In this document: in pieces, positions 23,270 through 31,548 of the stretch
How the letters are laid out: the number at the start of each line of letters is the position of its first letter
Position numbering within the stretch: position 1 is the first letter of the stretch
Assembly: GCA_964432205.1 (NCBI GenBank)
Contig: CAYSMK010000005.1
Span: forward strand, 1 to 64,000
Length of the DNA stretch: 64,000 nt
Direction of reading: 5' to 3'
Source: Geomobilibacter sp964432205
GTDB lineage: Bacteria > Desulfobacterota > Desulfuromonadia > Geobacterales > DSM-12255
Notes under the pieces: model-generated
What the model was told of the DNA's origin: nothing
The model's input: only the letters and a program-made list of their open reading frames with translations
Database searches by the model: none
Made by a program: the position numbers and the translations under genes

Positions 23270-24448
23270 ATGAACCGTCGCATGATGGGCGTACTGCTGC
23301 TTCTCATCACCATCGCAATGCCGGCTCTCTGCCAGGGCCGTGATGCCGAACAGATCTATATCGGACTGGATGCGGAGTTCGGCCGTAAGACCGGCACGGC
23401 TGACGATGCAATCAAACAGGGGATTTTGATCGCCATCGATGAAATCAACTCAAAAGGGGGACTGCTGGGGGGAAGAAAACTGGCCCTGGTGGAAACCGAC
23501 AACCGCTCAGTACCGGCCCGGGGGATACAGAACACCAGGGAGCTGGCAGAAGACCCCAGGGTTGTAGCAATGTTCTGCGGTCGATTCTCCACGGTAGTCA
23601 GTGAAACCATCGGCACCATTCACAGGTATGGCATCCCTCTGCTGAACCCTTGGGCCGCCAGTGACAAGATCGTCGACAATGGACATAAACCGAACTATGT
23701 GTTCCGCCTCTCACTTCGTGACAGCTGGGCAGTTCCTGCCATGCTGGCGTATGCAAGGCAACGTGAATTCAAGGAGATCGGCCTGCTTATCCCCAACATC
23801 TCCTGGGGAAGGGGCAATCACGAGATCCTGAAGAAAATGATCCCGGCCCAAGGGATGAAAATTGCCGGCACCCAATGGTTCAATTACGGGGACAGAACGC
23901 TTGTGGACAAGTATCTGGCGTTGAAAAAAGCCGGCGCTGACGCCATCATATTCGTGTCAAGCGAGACGGAAGGGTCTGTCCTGGTGAAGGAGGTTGCCTC
24001 CCTGCCGGAAAAGGATCGCCTGCCGCTGATCAGTCACTGGAGCATAACAGGTTCAGACTTCCCCACCCTGACAGGCCCGGCCTTGCACGCGATTGACCTG
24101 GCGGTCGTGCAGACCTACAGCTTCATCGGTGCCAAGGGCACCAAGCTGACCACAGTACTTGCCGAGGCAAGAAAACTCTTTGGCAAGAAATCAGCGGCAG
24201 ATATCGTGTCGCCGGTCGGACTGGCCCATGCCTATGACCTCACCCAGATTCTGGCCCTGGCAATTACAAAGGCGGGAACAACGGACCGACAAGCCGTACG
24301 CACTGCTCTCGAAAGGGTCACCAACTATGACGGCCTCATCAAGTTCTACAGACAACCATTCACGGAGGCCCGTCACGAGGCGTTGAGCCAGGATGATGTC
24401 TTCATGGCACGCTATGCAAAGGACGGCACAATCGTCCGGATCAGGTAG
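23270..24448 (+). CDS. periplasmic ABC-type ligand-binding protein
   Basis: A 392-residue exported protein of the branched-chain amino acid/amide binding family (Peripla_BP_6). The start is ATG 23270 with GGAGG upstream; the signal peptide is residues 1-22 (MNRRMMGVLLLLITIAMPALC). IYIGLDAEFGRKTG opens the first lobe, ILIAIDEINSKGGLLGGRKL is the typical helix, and the fold runs to the end. No transporter genes are adjacent. Instead a membrane histidine kinase starts 15 bp downstream, so this protein probably serves as the ligand sensor of that kinase rather than for uptake. The ligand cannot be told from sequence. Confidence 0.88.
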   Translation: MNRRMMGVLLLLITIAMPALCQGRDAEQIYIGLDAEFGRKTGTADDAIKQGILIAIDEINSKGGLLGGRKLALVETDNRSVPARGIQNTRELAEDPRVVAMFCGRFSTVVSETIGTIHRYGIPLLNPWAASDKIVDNGHKPNYVFRLSLRDSWAVPAMLAYARQREFKEIGLLIPNISWGRGNHEILKKMIPAQGMKIAGTQWFNYGDRTLVDKYLALKKAGADAIIFVSSETEGSVLVKEVASLPEKDRLPLISHWSITGSDFPTLTGPALHAIDLAVVQTYSFIGAKGTKLTTVLAEARKLFGKKSAADIVSPVGLAHAYDLTQILALAITKAGTTDRQAVRTALERVTNYDGLIKFYRQPFTEARHEALSQDDVFMARYAKDGTIVRIR

Positions 24449-24462
24449 CGAGGCGGCAAGGG

Positions 24463-26358
24463 TTGACCACGGTGGATGTGCTACGGAAATACCTGACCCT
24501 TATCAGCAGTGATTGGGAAAACAGACTCGCAACACGGGTCGCACTTTCCTTCATCGGGATGACCTTGCTCTTGGCACTGTTGTACGGAATTGGCGCCTAC
24601 GCGACCATCGTCTCGCTGATTCGGAAAAACGAGGCAATAATCCTCAAGAGCAGAAGTGACCTTGACGTACAGAAGGTGGAAACTGCGTTGAGCACACTGA
24701 GTGTCAACGTTGCCAATCTCGCCCGCAACACGATCGTCGTCAATGCCCTGGTCGATGCCTTCGGCCGGGACACCTATCTCATTCCCTTTCTCAAGAGCAG
24801 CAGGCTCCTGGATACTCCGGAGTATCGACTGAGTTTGTGCGATTTCAGGGGGGAGGTCATTGCATCCAACAACGGCACCGCCGGCTATAACGATGCAGCA
24901 CTCCTGAACTCTCTCATCCGGAAAGGGGAACCCATCGCCCGTCTCGTGCCCGTTTCATCCGGAGGCATGAACATTGTGCTCTGCTATCCGGTCATCTACC
25001 CGGCAACAGAGACAGCCGAGGGTTTTCTTGTGCTTGAAGCATCGCTGGCCAGGATTCTCTCCGCTCTGGAACCCATCGACGGAGATCACGACCATATGAT
25101 GCAACTCGTAGCCAACGGCAGGGATGTTTGGCAGAGTGCAATTCACTACCCCTTCGAAATCAGCCACGAGACCCGTCTCAACGTCCCGGCTCCCCTGCCG
25201 GCTCTTGGCCTCTCACTGGTCGTTTCGATGCAACACAGTTCGGCGATCATCTGGTTCACCGCCACATTCCTGGTCACGTTCATTCTGTCCCTCTGGTTTT
25301 CGGTCCGCATTGCCTATCGGCTCTCAACCTTCCTGACAAAACGGCTGGTTGCATTGAGTGACGCGTCGATCCAGATTTCTGCAAGCGGGATACCGGATCA
25401 AACGCTCACCGTTACCGGGCATGACGAGATCAGCAGACTTGCCGAATCATTCAACACCATGATCCACCGCCTGCGACAATCATACGACGAATTGGAGCAA
25501 CGGGTTGATGAGCGGACACGGCAGCTTGAAGAAACAAACAGGGTGCTCGACCACGAGAACTCGGTGCGCCGACAGCTGGCCGCAGAGCTGGAAAAGAAGA
25601 ATCTCGAACTGCAATCATCGAGGGACGAGTTGGAACAACGGGTCGTGGAGCGGACAGCAGAGCTGGAATCGGCACTGCGCCACATGGAGTCGTTTTCCTA
25701 CTCTATTTCCCACGACCTGCGTACGCCGCTCAGGGCGGTGGATGGCTATTCCTGCATCCTCCTGGAGGAGTCCGGACCTTCGCTGACGGCCGATGCTCAA
25801 TCGTACCTGCAGCGCATCTCCGGCAATGTCAGGCACATGGGAGAGCTGATTGATGACCTGCTCACCTATTCCCGGCTTAACCGGCAACCGATTTCCCTGC
25901 AGCAGGTCAATCTGACCGAACTTGCCAGACAGGTGTTCGCCGAGCTCCAGCACGAGAGGGAGCAACGGGATATTGAGCCCCTTTTCCAGGATCTCCCGCC
26001 CTGCCAGGCAGACCCGATCCTTTTGAGACAGGTTTTCGTCAATCTCCTGGCCAATGCAGTCAAATTTACCCGGCACACTCCCTGTGCCCGGATCGAATTC
26101 GGCGGCCAAACGGCGGAAGGAACAACCATATATTTTGTAAAGGACAATGGCGCCGGCTTTGACATGTCGTATGCCAACAAACTCTTCAAAGTTTTTCAGC
26201 GGTTGCATCCGGACCGTGAGTACGAAGGAACCGGTGTCGGTCTGGCGATCGTCCAGAACATCATCCACCGCCACCATGGCAAGGTGTGGGCAGAAGGTAA
26301 GGAGGGGGAAGGGGCAACGTTTTTCTTCACCCTGGGGCCGGCTGGAGACACCCAATAA
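24463..26358 (+). CDS. membrane histidine kinase with HAMP domain
   Basis: A 631-residue sensor kinase starting at TTG 24463. It has two membrane helices (about 28-50 and 258-280) flanking a periplasmic sensor domain of about 200 residues, then HAMP (285-335), a coiled coil with two ERT(R/A)(Q/E)LE repeats (335-405), a DHp domain with phospho-His in SISHDLRTPLRAV (about 415), and a HATPase domain (500-625) with NLLANAVKF, DNGAGFD and GTGVGLAIVQ. The catalytic half resembles phytochrome-type kinases. The binding protein encoded just before it is the likely ligand receptor. No response regulator is next to it. Confidence 0.92.
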   Translation: MTTVDVLRKYLTLISSDWENRLATRVALSFIGMTLLLALLYGIGAYATIVSLIRKNEAIILKSRSDLDVQKVETALSTLSVNVANLARNTIVVNALVDAFGRDTYLIPFLKSSRLLDTPEYRLSLCDFRGEVIASNNGTAGYNDAALLNSLIRKGEPIARLVPVSSGGMNIVLCYPVIYPATETAEGFLVLEASLARILSALEPIDGDHDHMMQLVANGRDVWQSAIHYPFEISHETRLNVPAPLPALGLSLVVSMQHSSAIIWFTATFLVTFILSLWFSVRIAYRLSTFLTKRLVALSDASIQISASGIPDQTLTVTGHDEISRLAESFNTMIHRLRQSYDELEQRVDERTRQLEETNRVLDHENSVRRQLAAELEKKNLELQSSRDELEQRVVERTAELESALRHMESFSYSISHDLRTPLRAVDGYSCILLEESGPSLTADAQSYLQRISGNVRHMGELIDDLLTYSRLNRQPISLQQVNLTELARQVFAELQHEREQRDIEPLFQDLPPCQADPILLRQVFVNLLANAVKFTRHTPCARIEFGGQTAEGTTIYFVKDNGAGFDMSYANKLFKVFQRLHPDREYEGTGVGLAIVQNIIHRHHGKVWAEGKEGEGATFFFTLGPAGDTQ

Positions 26359-26410
26359 CTCCGTGAAGATCTCCGATGTCATCCTTTTCGCTTTTGTGAT
26401 AAAAAACAGA

Positions 26411-26682
26411 TATGGACGCTCCGGAAGAACACTGCTATGAAATCCACCTCGATTCGCCTGAAAGCCCCGACGATCCGACATTGCAGGCCAACGTGCGGGC
26501 CGGCCGATTGGCGCAACCCTGAACCGTCCGGCCGCTACAACCTGGTGTTGCCCGGACGATCCACCCCTATCCGACCCAGGCGGAAGCGATCGGGAAGCCC
26601 CGATGCCTACAGCCGGAGCCGGCTGACGTTTGTCAAAAAAGTGCTGGCAGCATGGCTTGCCTGGCAGCGCGGAGGAACATGA
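26411..26682 (+). pseudogene. remnant of a mercuric-reductase-like FAD oxidoreductase
   Basis: Three frames together give fragments of one protein. The first fragment, IHLDSPE...PTLQANVR, then NPEPSGRYNLV, matches from memory the N-terminus of a merA-like pyridine nucleotide-disulfide oxidoreductase often encoded near TVP38 genes. It is followed at once by IHPYPTQAEAI and then DAYSRSRLTFVKKVLAAWLAWQR, which look like the C-terminus of the same family. The roughly 400 residues between, including the FAD and NAD sites and the active-site Cys pair, are missing, and frameshifts occur on both sides. So this is a decayed gene with an internal deletion. The last fragment runs to the TVP38 start. Confidence 0.65.
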
Positions 26683-27365
26683 ACCGTAAGATTGCCGCCA
26701 TCATCCTGCTCTGCGCCGTTGCAGCAGGCGTACTCTTTTCCCTGCGCTACCTGAATCTGGAGACGTTCCTTGCCTACCGCCAGGCGCTCGCCGATTTCCA
26801 TGCCAGCCACCGGTGGCTCATGGTGCTCGGCTTCATGGCGATCTACATCGTCCAGACCGCCCTGTCGCTCCCGGGTGCCGCGGTCCTGTCCATTGCGGCC
26901 GGGGCAATCTTCGGCGCCGTGATGGGAACGGTCTATGCCAGCATCGCCGCCACCATCGGGGCGACACTGGCTTTTCTGGTCACCCGTTACCTGTTGCGCG
27001 ACATGGTGATAGCGAAATTCGGCCACCGGCTGGAGGGGATCAACCGGGAACTGGAAGAGCGGGGATTGAACTATCTCCTCTTTCTGCGCCTGGTGCCGGT
27101 CTTCCCGTTCTTCCTCATCAACCTGGCCGTGGCGCTGACCCGGTTGCCGCTACGCACCTTTGTCATCGGCACCATGGTAGGGATCATCCCGGGAGGCTTT
27201 GTCTACGTCAACGCCGGCGCCAGCCTGGCCACCGTCACATCGCTCAGGGGGATCGTCTCGCCGCGGGTGCTGGGCTCCTTTGCCCTGCTGGGGCTCTTTG
27301 CCCTCTTACCGGCGCTGTATGGCAAAATCAGAAACAATCGGAGGCACGATGGAAACCTACTATGA
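26679..27365 (+). CDS. TVP38/TMEM64-family membrane protein
   Basis: A 228-residue inner membrane protein of the DedA/SNARE-associated (TVP38) family, started at ATG 26679 behind GGAGG. It has an N-terminal membrane helix, then the conserved re-entrant region with LPGAAVLSIAAGAIFGAVMG and FLRLVPVFPFFLINLAVALT, and further helices to residue 215. Members act in membrane lipid movement or ion handling; the bacterial substrate is not settled. In many genomes it precedes the AhpD-like and ArsS genes, and here it overlaps the former by 17 bp, so it belongs to the arsenosugar operon. Confidence 0.88.
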   Translation: MNRKIAAIILLCAVAAGVLFSLRYLNLETFLAYRQALADFHASHRWLMVLGFMAIYIVQTALSLPGAAVLSIAAGAIFGAVMGTVYASIAATIGATLAFLVTRYLLRDMVIAKFGHRLEGINRELEERGLNYLLFLRLVPVFPFFLINLAVALTRLPLRTFVIGTMVGIIPGGFVYVNAGASLATVTSLRGIVSPRVLGSFALLGLFALLPALYGKIRNNRRHDGNLL

Positions 27366-27681
27366 CCCGGCAGACCTGGCCAGGTTCGGCGAGATCGGCA
27401 AGGATGCGCCGGAACTGGCCGGGAAGTTCTTCGACTACTACGGTGCGGTCTTTGCCGAAGGGGCGCTGACCGAGCGGGAAAAGGCGCTGATCGCCCTGGC
27501 CGTGGCCCATGCGGTGCAGTGCCCCTACTGTATCGACGCCTATACCAAGGGCTGCCTGGAAAAGGGGTCCAACCTGGAAGAGATGACCGAGGCTCTGCAC
27601 GTGGTCAGCGCCATTCGCGGCGGGGCGTCGCTGGTGCACGGGGTGCAGATGCGCAAGATTGCCGAGAAGCTGTCGCTGTGA
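27349..27681 (+). CDS. arsenosugar-operon AhpD-like peroxidase-family protein
   Basis: A 110-residue carboxymuconolactone decarboxylase/AhpD-fold protein. The redox pair is Cys58 and Cys61 in CPYC, within AVAHAVQCPYCIDAYTKGC; the His of classical AhpD is replaced by Tyr65. The start is ATG 27349 with GGAGG close upstream, inside the 3' end of the TVP38 gene. Its place between TVP38 and ArsS is the usual one for the arsenosugar-associated peroxidase-like family, so it probably supports arsenic metabolism or redox protection of ArsS. The two active-site residues are ordinary cysteines here. Confidence 0.88.
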   Translation: METYYDPADLARFGEIGKDAPELAGKFFDYYGAVFAEGALTEREKALIALAVAHAVQCPYCIDAYTKGCLEKGSNLEEMTEALHVVSAIRGGASLVHGVQMRKIAEKLSL

Positions 27682-27684
27682 CGG

Positions 27685-27881
27685 GTGAATCCGTGAAGGC
27701 CGGGCGCCCCACTCCGCTCAGAGTGCCGCTCACACCGTCGCTGTGCGGCTCATTACGCGACGGCCCATCAACTCGCCCTGGCGGGCTCAGACACGATGGG
27801 CCGTCTTTGCTCCATTTCGCCTGCAGCGGCTGGCGCTCGGGCACATTCGCTCCGCGGGACTCCCGTCCTTCACGGATTCAC
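27685..27881. repeat. 197-bp palindromic intergenic repeat
   Basis: Terminal inverted repeats gtgaatccgtgaagg (27685-27699) and its exact complement (27867-27881) bound a GC-rich element with inner hairpins (GGCCCATC/GATGGGCC and CGTCGC/GCGACG). It fills the gap between the AhpD-like gene and arsS and encodes no protein. It looks like a MITE- or REP-type element of the host genome. Confidence 0.75.
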
Positions 27882-27895
27882 GTTTGGTGTCATCG

Positions 27896-28846
27896 ATGAC
27901 CTTCGAAGAGACTCTGAAACAACACGGAATAGTTCTGACCAAGGGGGAGACCACCACCCTGCAGGTGAATACCGGCCTGCGCTGCGATCTGGCGTGCCGC
28001 CACTGTCATCTGGAGGCGGGGCCGACCCGCGGGGAGGTGATGGGCCGGGAAACCATGGCAGCGGTCATCGACTGCGCACACCGTTTCCGCTTTACTGCCA
28101 TCGATCTCACCGGCGGGGCGCCGGAGCTGGTTCCCGGGATCGAGTACCTGGTGGGGGAGTTGGCGCGCCTCCCCCCCCGGTTCATCGTCCGCACGAACCT
28201 GGTGGCCCTGCATGACCGGCCGGACAACAGCCTCCTGGAGCTCTACCGCGCCGTGGGGGCAGCCATCGCCGCCTCCCTGCCCGCCACCAACGCGGGCCAG
28301 ACCGCGGCCCAGCGGGGGCGCGGGGTCTGGGAGAAGAGCATCGAAATGCTGACCCGGTTGAACGCGGTCGGCTACGGCCGGGAAGGAACCGGGCTGGAGC
28401 TGGACCTGGTCGCCAATCCGACCGGGGCGTTCCTGCCGGCCGGACAGCCCCAGGCAGAGCGCAAATTCCGCCAGGACCTGGCGCGAAGGCACGGCATCAC
28501 CTTCAACAACCTCTTTACCTTCGCCAATGTGCCGCTGGGGCGGTTTCTCTCCTGGCTGGAGAGCTCCGGCAACCTGGCCGGATACCGGGAAAAGCTGGCC
28601 GACAGTTTCAACCCCTGCACCGTTCCCGGCCTGATGTGCCGTTCGCTGATCTCGGTGGACCGGGACGGCTTCGTCTACGATTGCGACTTCAACCTGGCCG
28701 CCGGGCTCCCCCACGACGGAGAGCGGCGGCACATCTCGCAACTGGTGGAACTGCCCGCGCCGGGAACCCCCATCCCGCTGGGAGACCATTGTTATGCCTG
28801 CACCGCCGGCTCCGGCTTCACGTGAGGCGGCACCATCACGGCCTAG
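27896..28846 (+). CDS. arsS: arsenosugar radical SAM protein ArsS, selenoprotein
   Basis: ArsS is the radical SAM enzyme that joins an adenosyl-derived group to dimethylarsinous acid in arsenosugar synthesis. The start is ATG 27896 (MTFEETLKQHGIVLTKGETT). The 4Fe-4S motif is CDLACRHC near residues 31-38, and a Cys-rich C-terminus has HCYACTAGSG. The frame meets TGA at 28823, yet the family C-terminus continues GSSCGG or GSSUGG; here the reading is GFT, TGA, GGTITA, stop TAG at 28844. A 7-bp hairpin with loop AGGTC begins 12 nt after the TGA. I therefore extend it to 28846 with selenocysteine at residue 310 (316 residues in all). It follows TVP38 and the AhpD-like gene. Confidence 0.9.
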
Positions 28847-28856
28847 GTCAGGCCGT
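28838..28856 (+). promoter_or_regulatory. SECIS-like hairpin of arsS
   Basis: ACGGCCT, loop AGGTC, AGGCCGT form a perfect 7-bp stem 12 nt after the UGA; the stop codon TAG lies across the stem-loop junction. The loop resembles the AGGUCU apical loop of the E. coli fdhF SECIS, known to bind SelB. Confidence 0.8.
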
Positions 28857-29045
28857 TCATTCCGAATCGAAGAGTCCCGTGAGCATATTGTCCGACTTGC
28901 TTTTGTTCTCAAACCGGCTACAAATGAAGCAAAAAAGAGAACATGGTGTTTGACAGGTAAATAATCAAGGCTGCTGAATACCTGACGGTAAAGGGCTCCC
29001 TTTTTTGGGGACTGCTCCTCCCGGTTACCACTGACGACTAATCCC

Positions 29046-29074
29046 TTGACAAGACACGGGACGAGAACTTATAG
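29046..29074 (+). promoter_or_regulatory. probable sigma-70 promoter of the gspA-gspB pair
   Basis: TTGACA (29046-29051) and TTATAG (29069-29074) are spaced 17 bp apart, 53 bp before the gspA/exeA ATG. The -35 box is perfect. No operator was recognised around it. Confidence 0.5.
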
Positions 29075-29127
29075 CTGACATGGTCACGCATTCTACCAGC
29101 ACGCCCTGTCGGGCCTAATGGCTACCC

Positions 29128-30780
29128 ATGTACTGGGAACATTTCGGTTTCAGCGAACCGCCGTTCGCCCTCACACCCAATCCGCACTTTCTCTTCCTCA
29201 GCTCCAGGCACCAGGAGGCGTTCGCCCACCTGCTCTACGCCATCGACGCCCGGGCCGGATTCATCGAGCTCTCGGGTGAGGTCGGCACCGGCAAGACGAC
29301 CATCATCCGGACCCTGCTCAACCAGCTGGATCCGGAAACGCACCGCACGGCCCTCATCTTCAACCCCACCCTCTCGCCCATCGGCCTGCTCCAGGCGATC
29401 AACAAAGAACTCCGTCTTCCCTCTGCCGGTACCGACACCCGCGAACTCCTGGAGACGTTGAACGTCTTTCTGCTGGAGGAGAACCGGGCCGGCCGGGCCG
29501 TCGTGCTCGTCATCGACGAGGCCCAGAACCTCTCCATCGAGGTCCTGGAACAGATCCGCCTTATCTCCAACCTGGAAACAGAACGGGCCAAGCTGATCCA
29601 GATCGTCCTGGTCGGACAGCCCGAACTGAAAACCCTGCTGGCAAGGACTGAGCTGCGCCAGCTGGATCAGCGGATCACCGTCCGTTATCACCTGGAGCCG
29701 ATGGGGTTCGCCGATACCCGCACCTACATCCGGCACCGGATCTCCGTGGCCGCCGGCGGTCGCGAGCCACTCACCTTTTCGAACCGTGCCATCAAGCGGA
29801 TCTACCGGTTTTCCGGTGGCATTCCCCGCCTGATCAACGGCGTCTGCGACCGGGCGCTGCTCCTGGCCTACACGAAGGAGGCCCGCACGATTACCCCGGC
29901 CATGGCGTCCCTGGCCATAGCCGACATGCGCAGGGTGGACCGCCGACCGCCGTTCGGACTCCGCTTCACGGTCAGGGCCGCCCTGATCGTCCTGGCTGTT
30001 GTGGCCGCCGGAGCTGTTGCCTTTTCCCGGCATAACAACCAACCGCCGGCCAGTCCGACCGCGAAGCAGAGCATCGCCCTCATGACCAGGGAAAGCACCC
30101 TGGCAGGAGTTGCCGCCGCCCCTGAGCAGGAGAACCGCCTGGCAGCAACAAACGCCATCCTCAAGGCATGGCAGATGCCGCCAGCGACAATGGAGACCGG
30201 GGCAATGGAGATCCGCTCCCTGGCCAGGCAACGGGGCCTCATGGCAACCGACGTAACCGGCACGCTGGACTCACTGGCCCGGCTCGACACGCCGGCTCTT
30301 CTCCGGATACCGCTTCCCGGTGGCGGCAGCCGCTTTCTGGCCCTGGTCGGTATCGACCGAAACGGTGTCGCCGTTGCACCGGCCGTCAACGGCCGCTCCT
30401 CCCTCACCAGGCCGGAACTGGCAGCCGTCTGGACCGGCAGTGCCACGCTGCTGTGGAAAAACTTCCATGACATCTCCCCACGGCTGAGAACGGGAAGTAG
30501 GGCAAAAGGGGTCAAGCACCTGCAGGAGCTGCTGAAAGGGGCCGGGTATTACGATGGCCCGGTAGGCGGCATCTTCGATCCGATGACGGACAGGGCAATC
30601 CGTTCCTTCCAGCAGGCAGAGGGGCTCACAGCCGATGGCAAGCCTGGCGAGCAAACCCTGCTCCTCCTTTACCGGCGGGCAGGCGGCTTCTTCCCGCCCG
30701 GACTTTCACAACGCACCGGGCAGAACAAGGAGCCCAGCGGAGGATCGACCAAAATCCTGCAGACGGAGCAGAACCGATGA
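29128..30780 (+). CDS. GspA/ExeA-like ATPase with peptidoglycan-binding domain
   Basis: A 550-residue inner membrane protein of the ExeA family, which with ExeB/GspB helps the type II secretin pass and assemble across peptidoglycan. The cytoplasmic AAA domain opens with the family motif MYWEHFGFSEPPFALTPNP, with Walker A GEVGTGKTT (about 50) and Walker B VLVIDEAQNL (about 125). A single membrane helix lies at about 285-305. The periplasmic part ends with a PG_binding_1 domain (HLQELLKGAGYYDGPVGG, then RAIRSFQQAEGLTADG; about 455-515). The GspB gene overlaps its stop by 4 bp. No other type II secretion genes are in the window. Confidence 0.9.
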   Translation: MYWEHFGFSEPPFALTPNPHFLFLSSRHQEAFAHLLYAIDARAGFIELSGEVGTGKTTIIRTLLNQLDPETHRTALIFNPTLSPIGLLQAINKELRLPSAGTDTRELLETLNVFLLEENRAGRAVVLVIDEAQNLSIEVLEQIRLISNLETERAKLIQIVLVGQPELKTLLARTELRQLDQRITVRYHLEPMGFADTRTYIRHRISVAAGGREPLTFSNRAIKRIYRFSGGIPRLINGVCDRALLLAYTKEARTITPAMASLAIADMRRVDRRPPFGLRFTVRAALIVLAVVAAGAVAFSRHNNQPPASPTAKQSIALMTRESTLAGVAAAPEQENRLAATNAILKAWQMPPATMETGAMEIRSLARQRGLMATDVTGTLDSLARLDTPALLRIPLPGGGSRFLALVGIDRNGVAVAPAVNGRSSLTRPELAAVWTGSATLLWKNFHDISPRLRTGSRAKGVKHLQELLKGAGYYDGPVGGIFDPMTDRAIRSFQQAEGLTADGKPGEQTLLLLYRRAGGFFPPGLSQRTGQNKEPSGGSTKILQTEQNR

Positions 30781-31397
30781 GCCTGATACTCGATGCCTTG
30801 AGAAAGATGGAGGAGGAACGCGCAGCCCGCCGTGGCGGCTCGGTGGATATCCGCCCCGCACTCTTGAGCCGGCAGGGCGATGCGCCACCGAAGACCGGCA
30901 GGCTGATCACACTTGTTGCGGCAGGGGTGATCCTGCTCCTGGCCGGTATCGGCACCGGCGTGCTCCTGAAGGGGACCGGGACGTCGCCGCCACCTACGCA
31001 TCCGGTCGAGAACACCTCTGCCGGGGCCGGGGAGAGGCCGACCCCGCCACTGCCACCGGCATCCCCCCAAACGACACCGGTTCCGGCCGAACCGGCCCGG
31101 ATCCTGCCGACGGCAACAGTGCCGGCCGTGCCACCGACACCGCCGCTGCACAGACCGGTGGTTGATGAACCGTCGCCCCCCGCATCCGAAGCGGCCGACC
31201 CAGCACTTGCCATCTCCGGCATTGCCTGGCAGGAGGAACGGGGCCTGCGGCGGGCAGTGGTCAATGGCGCCCTCGTAGGCGAAGGGGCTGAGGTTGCCGG
31301 CGCCCGCATCGTCGAGATCAGAGAACGCAGCGTACGGTTCTCTCGGGGGGGTAGGCTCTTCGAGGTTTCCTATGCGTCGGCCTTTCCTTCCCGCTGA
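30777..31397 (+). CDS. GspB-like type II secretion assembly protein
   Basis: A 206-residue partner of GspA/ExeA. It has a short cytoplasmic N-terminus (MSLILDALRKMEEERAARRG, the GspB signature), one membrane helix (about 44-62), a long Pro/Thr/Ala-rich periplasmic linker (65-140) and a compact C-terminal GspB domain (about 143-206: ISGIAWQEERGLRRAVVNG and onward). The ATGA overlap with gspA shows translational coupling, as in exeAB operons. The pair is expected to form a complex that remodels or spans peptidoglycan for the secretin. Confidence 0.9.
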   Translation: MSLILDALRKMEEERAARRGGSVDIRPALLSRQGDAPPKTGRLITLVAAGVILLLAGIGTGVLLKGTGTSPPPTHPVENTSAGAGERPTPPLPPASPQTTPVPAEPARILPTATVPAVPPTPPLHRPVVDEPSPPASEAADPALAISGIAWQEERGLRRAVVNGALVGEGAEVAGARIVEIRERSVRFSRGGRLFEVSYASAFPSR

Positions 31398-31548
31398 CGC
31401 ACGCCATTAGCATTAAATTTTTGCACATGCTCTCCGATAAAGTAGTAGATGTGCGTTTTGTGCACACCTCTAGGGCACCGTTTGAGTGCGGCAACATCAC
31501 AGGCAGTGTAGCGCTCTCGTCTGCCCAGGACTTTGGGAAACCAGCATC

